A program made the translations under genes and the position numbers. The notes below the pieces were generated by a model, which was given only the letters and a program-made list of their open reading frames with translations, had not been told where the DNA came from and did not search any database. Shown in pieces: positions 1 through 7,922 of a DNA stretch of 39,001 nt; position 1 is the stretch's first letter; each line of letters begins with the position of its first letter. This DNA is from Cetobacterium sp. ZOR0034 (GTDB lineage Bacteria > Fusobacteriota > Fusobacteriia > Fusobacteriales > Fusobacteriaceae): contig NZ_JTLI01000067.1 in NCBI RefSeq assembly GCF_000799075.1, forward strand, positions 1 through 39,001, in the 5' to 3' direction.

Positions 1-51
1 TTGTTAATGTCCTTTTCCATAATTCTTGTCGGCGGTGTTTCCCGCTGACAA
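1..51 (-). promoter_or_regulatory. 5' leader with GC-rich hairpin, possibly an S6:S18-type ribosomal protein leader
   Basis: On the minus strand a promoter at 57-85 fires into a short leader whose hairpin spans 51 to 26. The outer stem is TTGTC/GACAA and the inner stem is GCGG/CCGC, and the 3' side contains ACACC followed by CCG. An AAAAGGA ribosome-site-like motif follows, so the start codon is probably just off the left edge. ACACC plus CCG is the motif known for rpsF leaders bound by the S6:S18 complex. That assignment is an inference because the gene is not in the window. Confidence 0.35.
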
Positions 52-56
52 AAATT

Positions 57-85
57 ATAGTACCATAAATTTTAAAATAGGTCAA
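57..85 (-). promoter_or_regulatory. sigma-70 type promoter for the gene left of the window
   Basis: On the minus strand, -35 TTGACC (85-80) and -10 TACTAT (62-57) are separated by 17 bases. Transcription would start near base 50, at the foot of the leader hairpin. It lies in the 94-base gap after the DUF3109-like gene. Confidence 0.65.
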
Positions 86-94
86 CAACTTTTT

Positions 95-949
95 TTATTT
101 TTTTAAAATTTGTTTTTCTTTTATACTTAACTCCTCAGCATATACAAGGTTTTCTTCCACTAATTTTTTTAAAACATCTAAGTAAAATTTTTCACCTAAA
201 CTGTATTTTAAAGTTTCACCATATGCCATTATCAGAGGAACATATTCCTCTTCTAAAAATCCTTCAGGATTTTTTCTTCTAAATGAAGAGCTCATTGACA
301 ACTCTTTGTTTATGCATGGCGTATCATAGTAATCTTCTATTGTAAATCCAGTTGTGAAATCATCAGGTACTGTTATATACAATACGGACTTATCCTCTTC
401 TGAAATTATATCTATAGGCCACAAACTACAAACCAAAGGTTTTTTTTCTACAATCTCTTTTGCTCCTAAATTATTTTCTAAACATATAGAATGTAAAGAG
501 CATAATACCGATTCATTTGAAGGTTTAAAAGAGCACGTACATAATGACACTTCATTTTCAACTAACTCATCAGGAACAAGACAATCATCTTTTTTTATGC
601 TTTCTATTATCTCTTCAATTTTAAAATCATTTTCTAATAAAATATCAATATTTTTAGTTTTCTCATTATATTTTTGAATGTTGTCTAAAATAAATTCTCT
701 CGTTGTATTCTCATAGATAGTTGGATTATCTGCACAACATGGATCTTGACATTTAAAACAATCAAAATTGGCCAAATTCGAAAAAGAACTGTAATCAACA
801 AAGGCTTGGTAACGCTCCCCTCTTACCACAACATCTGTTTTCAGCACATCTACTCTTTTAAAATGTTCTCTTAACATCTCCTCTCTTTCTTCACTAACCT
901 TATAAACCTGCTCACCTTTTGGATGATTTAAAAATAAAAAATAGTTCAT
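95..949 (-). CDS. cysteine-rich DUF3109/YkgJ-like putative metal-binding protein
   Basis: A 284-residue soluble protein of unknown biochemical role. A CxxCxxxCC cluster (C64, C67, C71, C72) is followed by further cysteines and a histidine (C123, C137, C139, C150, H153, C156, C174, C212). The segment CSLHSIC then KKPLVCSLWPIDI resembles the pattern of DUF3109 and YkgJ-type zinc- or iron-chelating proteins. No signal peptide or membrane segment is visible. An AAGGAG site precedes the ATG at 949. It appears monocistronic, with CorA divergent on its upstream side. Family assignment is by motif only; metal identity and function are unknown. Confidence 0.6.
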   Translation of the reverse strand: MNYFLFLNHPKGEQVYKVSEEREEMLREHFKRVDVLKTDVVVRGERYQAFVDYSSFSNLANFDCFKCQDPCCADNPTIYENTTREFILDNIQKYNEKTKNIDILLENDFKIEEIIESIKKDDCLVPDELVENEVSLCTCSFKPSNESVLCSLHSICLENNLGAKEIVEKKPLVCSLWPIDIISEEDKSVLYITVPDDFTTGFTIEDYYDTPCINKELSMSSSFRRKNPEGFLEEEYVPLIMAYGETLKYSLGEKFYLDVLKKLVEENLVYAEELSIKEKQILKK

Positions 950-1050
950 AACATCTCCTTAAAATTATTAAATATATTAATTTTATTCTAACATAAATTC
1001 CGTTTTTTTTACAATTTTTATAATTATTCAAATTAACTTCTAATTATGTG

Positions 1051-1079
1051 TTGTTTTTATCTTTTACTTATAGTAATAT
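1051..1079 (+). promoter_or_regulatory. promoter of corA-mscS
   Basis: TTGTTT (1051-1056) and TAATAT (1074-1079) with a 17-base spacer, upstream of the CorA ribosome site. A perfect AT palindrome at 1083-1105 (TACTATAAT, 5-base gap, ATTATAGTA) lies just downstream and could be an operator or a 5'-UTR hairpin. Confidence 0.5.
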
Positions 1080-1125
1080 ATCTACTATAATATATTATTA
1101 TAGTATAGGTACAGGAGGCATCACT

Positions 1126-2175
1126 TTGAACAAAAAAATAGGACTACAACCCGGAACTCTTTTGTATACTGGCGATCGTCATATTACAACTGAGATTCCC
1201 ATAACTCATTATACTTACAACCACGAATCTTTTAAAAAAAATACTTTTATTTTTAAAGATAATCTTTTAGTTGAGCTTCACCCATCTCATGTTAACTGGC
1301 TAAATATTGGTGGTATCCACAATACTGATCTTATTAAAAAAATTGGAGAAGCGTTCAATGTTGATTCTTTAATTTTAGAAGATTTACTTAATAGTTCTCA
1401 AAGACCAAAATTAGAAATTAGAGATGAATATATCTTTATCACTCTAAAAATGATTTCTCCAGCTAACGACAAACACAAATATGAGTATGAGCAAGTTTCA
1501 TTTATATTATTCTCAAACTTGCTAATTACTTTCCAAGAAAATCCATTTGATGTTTTTGACAACATTAGAGGAAGAATAGAAAAAGGAAGCGGAAGATTAA
1601 GAAACAAAAAAGAAGGATATTTAACTTACTCTTTAATTGATAGAATAGTAGATAACTATTTTTTAATCATCGAAGATTTAGAAGAGAGAATTGACGACTT
1701 AGAAAGTAAGGTTACTACCGATCCTAAGAAAAAAGATTTTGACGATATTTTAGAATTAAAAAAAGAACTTCTAAAGTTCAGAAGAGCTTTAGCCCCACTA
1801 AAAGAGGTTTCAGCAAAATTTAAGGATTCTGACATTCAAGAATATCTAGGTGAGGATACAGATATCTATTTAAGAGACTTACAAGATCATATCGTTATAG
1901 CAAACGAATCTAACGATGCTCTTTTTAATCGTGGAAATGAACTTTTACAACTTTATCATTCTACAATCAGTACTGGAATGAATGAAATTATGAAAGTTTT
2001 AACTATGATTTCAACAATATTCATCCCTCTTGGATTCTTGGCAGGACTTTACGGAATGAACTTCGAATACATCCCTGAATTAGGATGGAAATATGGTTAC
2101 TTCACACTTTTAAGTATTATGGGTCTTATAATTTTAGGAACCGCTGTTTTCTTCAAAAAGAAAAAATGGTGGTAA
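1126..2175 (+). CDS. corA: CorA-family magnesium/cobalt transporter
   Basis: Inner-membrane divalent-cation channel of the CorA family, which moves Mg2+ (also Co2+ or Ni2+) into the cell as a homopentamer. The long soluble N-terminal domain contains a charged coiled region (about 190-260). Two C-terminal membrane helices follow. The first ends in the diagnostic GMN signature at about 310-312 (YGMNFEYIPE), and the tail is basic (KKKKWW). I chose the TTG start at 1126 because AGGAGG lies seven bases upstream (1113-1118). An ATG further upstream at 1048 would overlap the promoter. This gives 349 residues, usual for the family. The mscS gene follows 41 bases later on the same strand, so they are probably co-transcribed. 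Confidence 0.9.
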   Translation: MNKKIGLQPGTLLYTGDRHITTEIPITHYTYNHESFKKNTFIFKDNLLVELHPSHVNWLNIGGIHNTDLIKKIGEAFNVDSLILEDLLNSSQRPKLEIRDEYIFITLKMISPANDKHKYEYEQVSFILFSNLLITFQENPFDVFDNIRGRIEKGSGRLRNKKEGYLTYSLIDRIVDNYFLIIEDLEERIDDLESKVTTDPKKKDFDDILELKKELLKFRRALAPLKEVSAKFKDSDIQEYLGEDTDIYLRDLQDHIVIANESNDALFNRGNELLQLYHSTISTGMNEIMKVLTMISTIFIPLGFLAGLYGMNFEYIPELGWKYGYFTLLSIMGLIILGTAVFFKKKKWW

Positions 2176-2216
2176 AAAATTAATTTATAACATTTATTTT
2201 AAGGAGGTTTTTCCAA

Positions 2217-3041
2217 ATGGAACAAACATTAGCAACTTTTATTAATGAATTTACAGCTGCAATAGCTAAGTCAGCTCCTATTTTCATTAAAAAAGTAATC
2301 TTTCTAGCCATCTTATGGACTACTTACAAACCAGTTAAAGGCTTCTTAATGAAGGCCTTCAACAAATTTTTAGCTCTAAAAAAATTAGATGAACTTCTTA
2401 TTCATTTTTTAGAGTCATTCTTAAATATCATAATAATTATTTTCTACGGGTTAAATGTTATTCAAATTCTAGGTATTGAAATGACATCAATTATTGCTCT
2501 TCTTGGATCTATCGGTATCGGTATCGGACTTGCTCTTAAAGGAAGTTTATCTGATCTTGCTGGTGGAATGCAAATACTTGCCTCTAGATACTTTACTAAA
2601 GGAGACTATATTGTAACTTGTGGCGTTGAAGGTATCGTTCAAAGAATCACTTTCCTTTATACTGTTTTACATACTGTGGACAATAAATTTGTTGTTGTTC
2701 CTAACGGTAAACTTTCAGGAGAGGTTATTATAAATGCTGGAGCTAACAATGAAAGAAGAGTAGATTCTGTATTCTCTGTTTCTTATGACACATCAATCGA
2801 TAAAGTAAAAGAGATTCTTACTCAAATAGCTAAAGAACATAAACTGATACTTCAAGAAAAAGATATCTTTGTTAGACTAAGCAAGCATAACTCTAGTTCT
2901 CTTGATTTTACAATGAGAGTTTGGGCTAAAAAAGAGCACTATTGGGATGTATTTTTCGATTTACAAGAACTTGTTAAAAAGAAATTCGATCAAGAAGGAA
3001 TCGAGATTCCATATAACAAACTTGACGTTTACCAAAAATAG
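2217..3041 (+). CDS. mscS: small-conductance mechanosensitive channel, MscS family
   Basis: A 274-residue inner-membrane channel that releases solutes on hypo-osmotic shock. Membrane helices lie at about 18-40 and 60-85. They are followed by the glycine/alanine-rich pore helix (about 93-125, LLGSIGIGIGLALKGSLSDLAGG), the beta domain with FTKGDYI, and the C-terminal alpha/beta domain. The length is close to E. coli MscS (286). AAGGAGG stands before the ATG. It is the second gene of the corA transcript and ends at a strong terminator. Confidence 0.92.
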   Translation: MEQTLATFINEFTAAIAKSAPIFIKKVIFLAILWTTYKPVKGFLMKAFNKFLALKKLDELLIHFLESFLNIIIIIFYGLNVIQILGIEMTSIIALLGSIGIGIGLALKGSLSDLAGGMQILASRYFTKGDYIVTCGVEGIVQRITFLYTVLHTVDNKFVVVPNGKLSGEVIINAGANNERRVDSVFSVSYDTSIDKVKEILTQIAKEHKLILQEKDIFVRLSKHNSSSLDFTMRVWAKKEHYWDVFFDLQELVKKKFDQEGIEIPYNKLDVYQK

Positions 3042-3043
3042 AA

Positions 3044-3070
3044 AAAAGAGGCTAAAATCTAGCCTCTTTT
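3044..3070. terminator. bidirectional terminator between mscS and aspA
   Basis: Stem AAAAGAGGCTA/TAGCCTCTTTT with a 5-base loop. Runs of A and T on the two sides allow it to end both the plus-strand mscS transcript and the minus-strand aspA transcript. Confidence 0.85.
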
Positions 3071-3081
3071 CTTATATATTT

Positions 3082-4500
3082 TTATCTATTTTTTAATAAA
3101 CTTTTTCCTGGAATTCCTGGTTTTGTCATTTCAAACGGATTTAAAATTATATCTAATTCCTCTTTTGTTAATAACTTTCTTTCTAATATTAGGTCTACCA
3201 CAGAAATACCTGTTTTTATAGATGTTTTAGCTATATCAGCTGCATTTTTATATCCTATATGTGGATTTAATGCTGTTATCGTTCCAACACTCATATCAAC
3301 TAATTGTTGACATCTTTCTTTATTTGCAGTTATTCCAACTAAGCAGTTATCAATTAGAGTATTCACTCCATTTTTTAATATCTCAATTGATTGGAATAAA
3401 TTAAAGAACAATACTGGTTCAAATACATTCAATTCCAATTGTCCAGCTTCTGCTGCTTTAGTTACTGTTTGATCATTTCCAAAGATTTGGAAACAAACTT
3501 GATTCATAACCTCTGGTATAACTGGATTTACTTTTCCTGGCATAATTGACGAACCTGGTTGCTGTTGTGGTAAGTTTATCTCTGCTAAACCAGTCTTTGG
3601 ACCAGAAGCCATAAGTCTTAAGTCGTTGCACATCTTAGACAAGTTCACTGCTGTAACTTTCAGTGCTGAAGATAACCATACAAAACTATCTAAATTTCTT
3701 GTTCCATCAACTAAATCATCTGCTTGAACAAAATCAACATTTGTTACATCTGACAATATTCTAACTACATCTTCAACATATTTTGTATCCGCATTTATTC
3801 CAGTTCCTACAGCTGTTGCTCCCATATTAACTGTTTTTAAATCTTCTAACGCAATTTTTATTCTTTTTATATCTCTTACAACTGGCTGTGCATAAGCTTT
3901 AAACTCTTGCCCTAATCTTATTGGCACTGCATCTTGCAAATGTGTTCTTCCCATCTTTATAACATTGTCAAATTCAGTACTTTTCAATAACAATGTTGAA
4001 TTTAATCTCTCTAGGCTTTTCAATAACTCTTCTGACATCATTTGTAAAGCTAACTTACCTGCTGTTGGAATTACATCATTTGTTGATTGGCCATAATTTA
4101 CATGATCATTAGGATGAACTTTATCATATTTTCCTAATTCACCACCTAATATTTCACCAGCTCTATTTGCGATAACTTCATTTATATTCATATTCATAGA
4201 TGTTCCTGCTCCACCTTGAATAACATCAGTTATAAATTGATCCATGAACTTCCCTGATATAATCTCTTCTGATGCTTTAACTATAGCAGTAACAACATCT
4301 TCCTCTAAAACTCCTGCTTCTAAATTCGCAATTGCAGAAGCTTTTTTTACATATGCTAAAGCTTTTATAAAATCATTTCCTAGTCTATACCCCGTAATAT
4401 GGAAATTATTTTTTCCTCTCAATGATTGAACCCCATAATAAGCATCTACTGGAACTTGTAACGTTCCTATCGAATCACTCTCTAATCTAAATTTTTCCAA
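3082..4500 (-). CDS. aspA: aspartate ammonia-lyase (aspartase)
   Basis: Converts L-aspartate to fumarate and ammonia in the cytoplasm, feeding amino-acid fermentation and fumarate metabolism. It is a 472-residue member of the fumarase/aspartase superfamily. Visible motifs are GQSTND (137-142), GRTHLQD (184-190) and the signature catalytic loop GSSIMPGKVNP (316-326, with the catalytic serine). The N-terminus (VPVDAYYGVQSLRG) fits aspartase better than fumarase, though class II fumarase is the main alternative. The gene has its own promoter and lies 183 bases downstream of a GntR regulator that may control it. Confidence 0.9.
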   Translation of the reverse strand: MEKFRLESDSIGTLQVPVDAYYGVQSLRGKNNFHITGYRLGNDFIKALAYVKKASAIANLEAGVLEEDVVTAIVKASEEIISGKFMDQFITDVIQGGAGTSMNMNINEVIANRAGEILGGELGKYDKVHPNDHVNYGQSTNDVIPTAGKLALQMMSEELLKSLERLNSTLLLKSTEFDNVIKMGRTHLQDAVPIRLGQEFKAYAQPVVRDIKRIKIALEDLKTVNMGATAVGTGINADTKYVEDVVRILSDVTNVDFVQADDLVDGTRNLDSFVWLSSALKVTAVNLSKMCNDLRLMASGPKTGLAEINLPQQQPGSSIMPGKVNPVIPEVMNQVCFQIFGNDQTVTKAAEAGQLELNVFEPVLFFNLFQSIEILKNGVNTLIDNCLVGITANKERCQQLVDMSVGTITALNPHIGYKNAADIAKTSIKTGISVVDLILERKLLTKEELDIILNPFEMTKPGIPGKSLLKNR

Positions 4501-4624
4501 AATCTTTCACCTTCCCTTTATTTTCCCCAGAACTTCAAAACTTTAAAATAAAATTTTCATTTTTATTCTTTTTGAAAATAAACATTTCGTTCTTTATCCG
4601 TTCATTTGTGCTTTCTTGTTTTAA

Positions 4625-4652
4625 AGTATACTGTTTTTTTTGTAAAAGTCAA
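4625..4652 (-). promoter_or_regulatory. promoter of aspA
   Basis: On the minus strand, TTGACT (4652-4647), a 16-base spacer and TATACT (4630-4625). It leaves a leader of about 120 bases before aspA, in which I see no strong hairpin. Confidence 0.7.
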
Positions 4653-4683
4653 GTGTTTTTTGTGAACTATTTTTAGATTAATT

Positions 4684-5394
4684 TTATTTCAATAGAATAA
4701 ACGTATCTTCTTTCGTAACCTCTTCTTTAGCTTCGAAATATTCTGGATTTTCAGCCTCAAGTTTTTTTAGTTTTAATAGCGTTCTTCCTAAATGGTGCTC
4801 TAACATCCCTCTCAACTTATCTATATCCCTTTTTTCTAATGCAGCTAAAATCTCTTCATGCTCCTCTACAACCGAAATATCACTTGTTTTATTTTTAGCG
4901 TTTAAAACTCTTACCCTTTGGTAATGTCCTGTCCCATTTGATGCTAGCTCCCATAATCCTGGTATCTCTGCTTTCTCAAATATCATTTTATGAAAATCAT
5001 TATCCATCTTATGAAACTCTAAATAATTACGATTCCCTTCACAATATACTCTTTGCATTTTTATATTTGTTCTTAAATCCTCCACAAATTCATCATCTAA
5101 ATTTTCAACCACTCTTTCAAATGCTGCTGTTTCTAAGGCTACTCTTAAAACTTTTGCTTCTAACACTTTTTGAGCACTAATCTTCGTTACAAAAGTACCT
5201 TTCTGTGGAATACTTTCTATAAGTTGATCATGCTTTAATAATATTAAAGCCTCTCTTATAGGTGTTCTGCTCATTCCTAGCTTTTCCCCTATTACTTTCT
5301 CGCTCAATTCACTTCCAGGTTTTAAATTCAATTCAAATATATTTCTTTTTAAAATTTTATATGCATAAGCTGAGTTGCTATTTTCTCTTGACAT
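4684..5394 (-). CDS. GntR-family (FadR/FCD subfamily) transcriptional regulator
   Basis: A 236-residue DNA-binding regulator. The N-terminal winged helix (about 8-72) includes the GntR signature around LGMSRTPIREAL. The C-terminal FCD ligand domain (about 80-215) carries the usual metal-site residues in MDNDFHKMIF (D131/D133, H135), EEHEEI (H179) and LEHHLGR (H200/H201). Such regulators bind organic or amino acids. It sits directly upstream of aspA in the same orientation, so control of aspartate catabolism is a reasonable inference. The ligand is not known from sequence. AGGAGG precedes the ATG. Confidence 0.88.
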   Translation of the reverse strand: MSRENSNSAYAYKILKRNIFELNLKPGSELSEKVIGEKLGMSRTPIREALILLKHDQLIESIPQKGTFVTKISAQKVLEAKVLRVALETAAFERVVENLDDEFVEDLRTNIKMQRVYCEGNRNYLEFHKMDNDFHKMIFEKAEIPGLWELASNGTGHYQRVRVLNAKNKTSDISVVEEHEEILAALEKRDIDKLRGMLEHHLGRTLLKLKKLEAENPEYFEAKEEVTKEDTFILLK

Positions 5395-5449
5395 ACAATT
5401 CCTCCTTGTTTATTTTTTCACATATTTTCGCGCAAGATAATATATCTTT

Positions 5450-5478
5450 ATAATAAAATATACTAGTCATTTTGTCAA
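5450..5478 (-). promoter_or_regulatory. promoter of the GntR regulator
   Basis: On the minus strand, TTGACA (5478-5473), a 17-base spacer and TATTAT (5455-5450). Confidence 0.7.
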
Positions 5479-5496
5479 ACTCAATATTTTACCATA

Positions 5497-5527
5497 AAAA
5501 AACAGAGTGATATACACTCTGTTTTAA
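5497..5527 (-). terminator. terminator after cdd
   Basis: Stem AAAACAGAGTG/CACTCTGTTTT followed by further T residues on the minus strand. It separates the nucleoside cluster from the GntR gene. Confidence 0.8.
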
Positions 5528-5541
5528 AAATCTATTTTTGA

Positions 5542-5946
5542 TTATAATTCAAATCCATAAGGTAACAACTCTTCCATAGTCATTATCTTATAATCTCTTT
5601 TTAAGTTTCCAAGTATAATTATTGTATCATCATTCGCAAACTCTTTTATAACCTGTCTACATGCACCACAAGGACTCACTGGACCTGTTGTATCTGCCAC
5701 AACAGCAATCAACTTTATTTTTCTCATCCCTTTACTCGCTGCAGCAAAGATAGCACTTCTTTCAGCACAATTAGAAAGTCCATAAGATCCATTTTCTATA
5801 TTAGCTCCCGATGTCTCTTCTCCGTTTTCATCTACTAGTATTGCACCTACTTTAAAATTTGAATATGGGGCATAAGCTTTTTCTCTTGCAAGAATAGCTT
5901 TATCTACATACTCTAAAATTATTTTTTCATCAAGTGTTTTCATCAT
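5542..5946 (-). CDS. cdd: cytidine deaminase
   Basis: Deaminates cytidine and deoxycytidine to uridine and deoxyuridine, with catalytic zinc. The zinc and catalytic motifs are both present: CAERSA (Cys-Ala-Glu form, typical of the small tetrameric enzymes) and PCGACRQ. I chose the ATG at 5946, giving 134 residues, because GCGGAG stands at the right distance and overlaps the deoD stop. An ATG 15 bases upstream lies inside deoD. It is the last gene of the bmp-deoB-deoD-cdd cluster and is translationally coupled to deoD. Confidence 0.93.
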   Translation of the reverse strand: MMKTLDEKIILEYVDKAILAREKAYAPYSNFKVGAILVDENGEETSGANIENGSYGLSNCAERSAIFAAASKGMRKIKLIAVVADTTGPVSPCGACRQVIKEFANDDTIIILGNLKRDYKIMTMEELLPYGFEL

Positions 5947-5950
5947 ATTA

Positions 5951-6658
5951 TTACTCCGCAATACTTTCTAGTGCTATTTCTATCATATCTTTTAAAGTCG
6001 TTTGTCTTTCTTGAGATGTTGTTTCCTCTCCTGTCACTAATGAATCAGAGATTGTTAAAATTGTTAACGCTTTAGCATTATATTTTGCAGCTATTGTATA
6101 AAGAGCTGCTGTTTCCATCTCAACGCATAAAACACCAAATTCTGCCCATTTTTTGTAAGATTCAAAATTATCACCATAGAACTCATCTGCCGTTAAAACA
6201 TTCCCTCCTTTAACAGAGATTCCCTTTTTTGCAGCTGCATTTGCTGCATTCATAAATAATCCAAAATCTGCAGTTGGGGCATAGTCTGCTCCACCAAATC
6301 TAAGTCTATTCATTCCTGAAGTTGTTGATGATGCCATCGCTAATATTACGTCTCTTATCTTTACATCCTCTCTATAAGATCCTGCAGTTCCAACTCTAAT
6401 AAGATTTTTAACTCCATATTCTCTAATCAATTCATTTACATATATAGAAATAGATGGAACACCCATTCCTGTCCCTTGCACTGAAACTCTTTTCCCTTTA
6501 TAAGTTCCTGTATATCCATACATTCCTCTTACTTCGTTATAACAAAAAACATCTTCTAAAAAAGTTTCTGCTATCCATTTTGCTCTTAACGGATCTCCTG
6601 GTAACAATACCGTTTCTGCTATTTCTCCTTGCTTTGCTCCTATATGTACACTCATCAT
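5951..6658 (-). CDS. deoD: purine nucleoside phosphorylase, DeoD type
   Basis: Phosphorolysis of purine (deoxy)nucleosides to free base and (deoxy)ribose-1-phosphate. The 235-residue length fits the hexameric bacterial PNP. Family marks are the N-terminal [22 protein letters not shown], the phosphate and ribose site segments ([16 protein letters not shown]), and the late SDS segment in [10 protein letters not shown] that supplies the catalytic aspartate. Its product ribose-1-phosphate is the substrate of DeoB, encoded just upstream. Confidence 0.95.
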   Translation of the reverse strand: MMSVHIGAKQGEIAETVLLPGDPLRAKWIAETFLEDVFCYNEVRGMYGYTGTYKGKRVSVQGTGMGVPSISIYVNELIREYGVKNLIRVGTAGSYREDVKIRDVILAMASSTTSGMNRLRFGGADYAPTADFGLFMNAANAAAKKGISVKGGNVLTADEFYGDNFESYKKWAEFGVLCVEMETAALYTIAAKYNAKALTILTISDSLVTGEETTSQERQTTLKDMIEIALESIAE

Positions 6659-6679
6659 ATCCTCCTATTTTTTACTTTT

Positions 6680-7861
6680 TTATTTTGTTATTTTTTGAGC
6701 AAAACTTCCTGCTAAGTCAGTTCTACCTAATAAAAGTTCCTCTATCGTTGCGGCTATCGTCGAGAATCCTTCCAATATTTCCAAATCTACACCCTGTTTC
6801 ATATTTTTACCATATACTAAAACAGGAATATACTCTCTCGTGTGATCACTTCCCTTATACGTCGGATCACATCCATGGTCTGCCGTCAGTATTAAAAGCT
6901 CGTTCTCTTTTAAATTTTCTATAATTTCAGGAAGGTAGTTATCAAATTCTTCTAAGGCCAATTTATACCCCTTAGGGTCTCTTCTATGTCCAAATTTCAT
7001 ATCAAAATCAACAAGGTTTGTAAAAATAATTCCTTTAGTATCCTTTTTAAGTTCATCTATCGTTTTTAAAATACCATCTACATTATCTTTGTTTGTACCT
7101 CTGCTTCTTGTTAAACCAACACCAGCAAATATATCACTAGTCTTTCCTATTCCAATTACATCTAGTTCTGAATTTTTTATTCTATCTAACATACTCTCTT
7201 TTGGAGGTTCAACCGAGTAGTCATGTCTATTTGATGTTCTCGAAAATTCTCCAGCTTTTTTTCCTACAAAAGGTCTTGCTATTACTCTAGCTACCGGAGA
7301 CATCTCACTACAAATTTCTAAAGCTTTTTTACAAGCATCATAAAGTTCATCTAAAGATACTAACTCTTCATTAGCTGCTATTTGAAACACTGGATCTGCT
7401 GATGTATAAACAATCCAAGCTCCTGTTGCTAGTTGCTCTTCACCATAAACATCTAAAACATCTGTTCCAGAGTATGGAAGATTACACAGAACTTTTCTTC
7501 CAGTAGCTTTTTCAAAAGCTTCAATTGTTTCTTTTGGGAATCCGTTTGCATATGTCGGAAAAGCTTTCTCTTGAACTATTCCTGCTATTTCCCAGTGCCC
7601 TGTCGTTGTATCTTTTCCTTTTGATAGTTCAGAAGCCTTTCCAAAAGCACCTGTAGGTTTTTCAACAGAATCTACTCCTAGAATTTCAGCAATATTACCT
7701 AATCCCATTTTTTCCATATTCGGTAGATTTAATCCACCTGTTGTAAGAGCTATATTAGCTAAAGTATTCGTTCCTTCATCTCCAAACTCTTTAGCATCTG
7801 GTAATGCACCTATTCCTGCACTATCTAACACTATTAGAGTAACTCTATCTAGTTTTTCCAT
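6680..7861 (-). CDS. deoB: phosphopentomutase
   Basis: Interconverts (deoxy)ribose-1-phosphate and -5-phosphate, linking nucleoside breakdown to central metabolism. It belongs to the alkaline-phosphatase-like metalloenzyme superfamily. Metal-site segments are visible at the N-terminus (VLDSAGIGALPDA), at DTTTGHWE around the phosphorylated threonine, and at the C-terminus (TADHGCDPT, SDHTREYIP). I set the start at the ATG at 7861 (393 residues) with AAAGGAG upstream. A longer reading from 7903 would run through the terminator hairpin. The deoD gene follows after 21 bases. Confidence 0.94.
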   Translation of the reverse strand: MEKLDRVTLIVLDSAGIGALPDAKEFGDEGTNTLANIALTTGGLNLPNMEKMGLGNIAEILGVDSVEKPTGAFGKASELSKGKDTTTGHWEIAGIVQEKAFPTYANGFPKETIEAFEKATGRKVLCNLPYSGTDVLDVYGEEQLATGAWIVYTSADPVFQIAANEELVSLDELYDACKKALEICSEMSPVARVIARPFVGKKAGEFSRTSNRHDYSVEPPKESMLDRIKNSELDVIGIGKTSDIFAGVGLTRSRGTNKDNVDGILKTIDELKKDTKGIIFTNLVDFDMKFGHRRDPKGYKLALEEFDNYLPEIIENLKENELLILTADHGCDPTYKGSDHTREYIPVLVYGKNMKQGVDLEILEGFSTIAATIEELLLGRTDLAGSFAQKITK

Positions 7862-7893
7862 TTCATTCACTCCTTTTCTATAAGGTAACAAAA

Positions 7894-7914
7894 GGCTGAT
7901 CAAATTGATCAGCC
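7894..7914 (-). terminator. hairpin between the BMP gene and deoB
   Basis: Perfect stem GGCTGATCA/TGATCAGCC with a 3-base loop, followed on the minus strand by TTTTG. The weak T-tract suggests partial termination. That would leave the binding-protein message in excess over the enzymes downstream, as is common for solute-binding proteins. Confidence 0.65.
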
Positions 7915-7922
7915 CCCTTTTA

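Noticed and set aside
354-677. A 107-codon plus-strand open frame inside the DUF3109-like gene
   Set aside because: Serine-rich antisense product without a ribosome site. The minus-strand frame has the conserved cysteine motifs.
1021-1125. M-box magnesium riboswitch upstream of corA
   Set aside because: Only about 75 bases lie between promoter and start, and none of the conserved M-box segments are present.
3082-4500. Class II fumarase instead of aspartase
   Set aside because: Both share the GSSIMPGKVNP loop, but the N-terminal segment and overall pattern fit aspartase better. Some doubt remains.
6454-6924. A 156-codon plus-strand open frame across the deoD-deoB junction
   Set aside because: It is leucine- and phenylalanine-rich low-complexity translation of antisense DNA over two certain genes.
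7862-7903. N-terminal extension of deoB
   Set aside because: It would start inside the terminator hairpin at 7894-7914. The ATG at 7861 has a good ribosome site.
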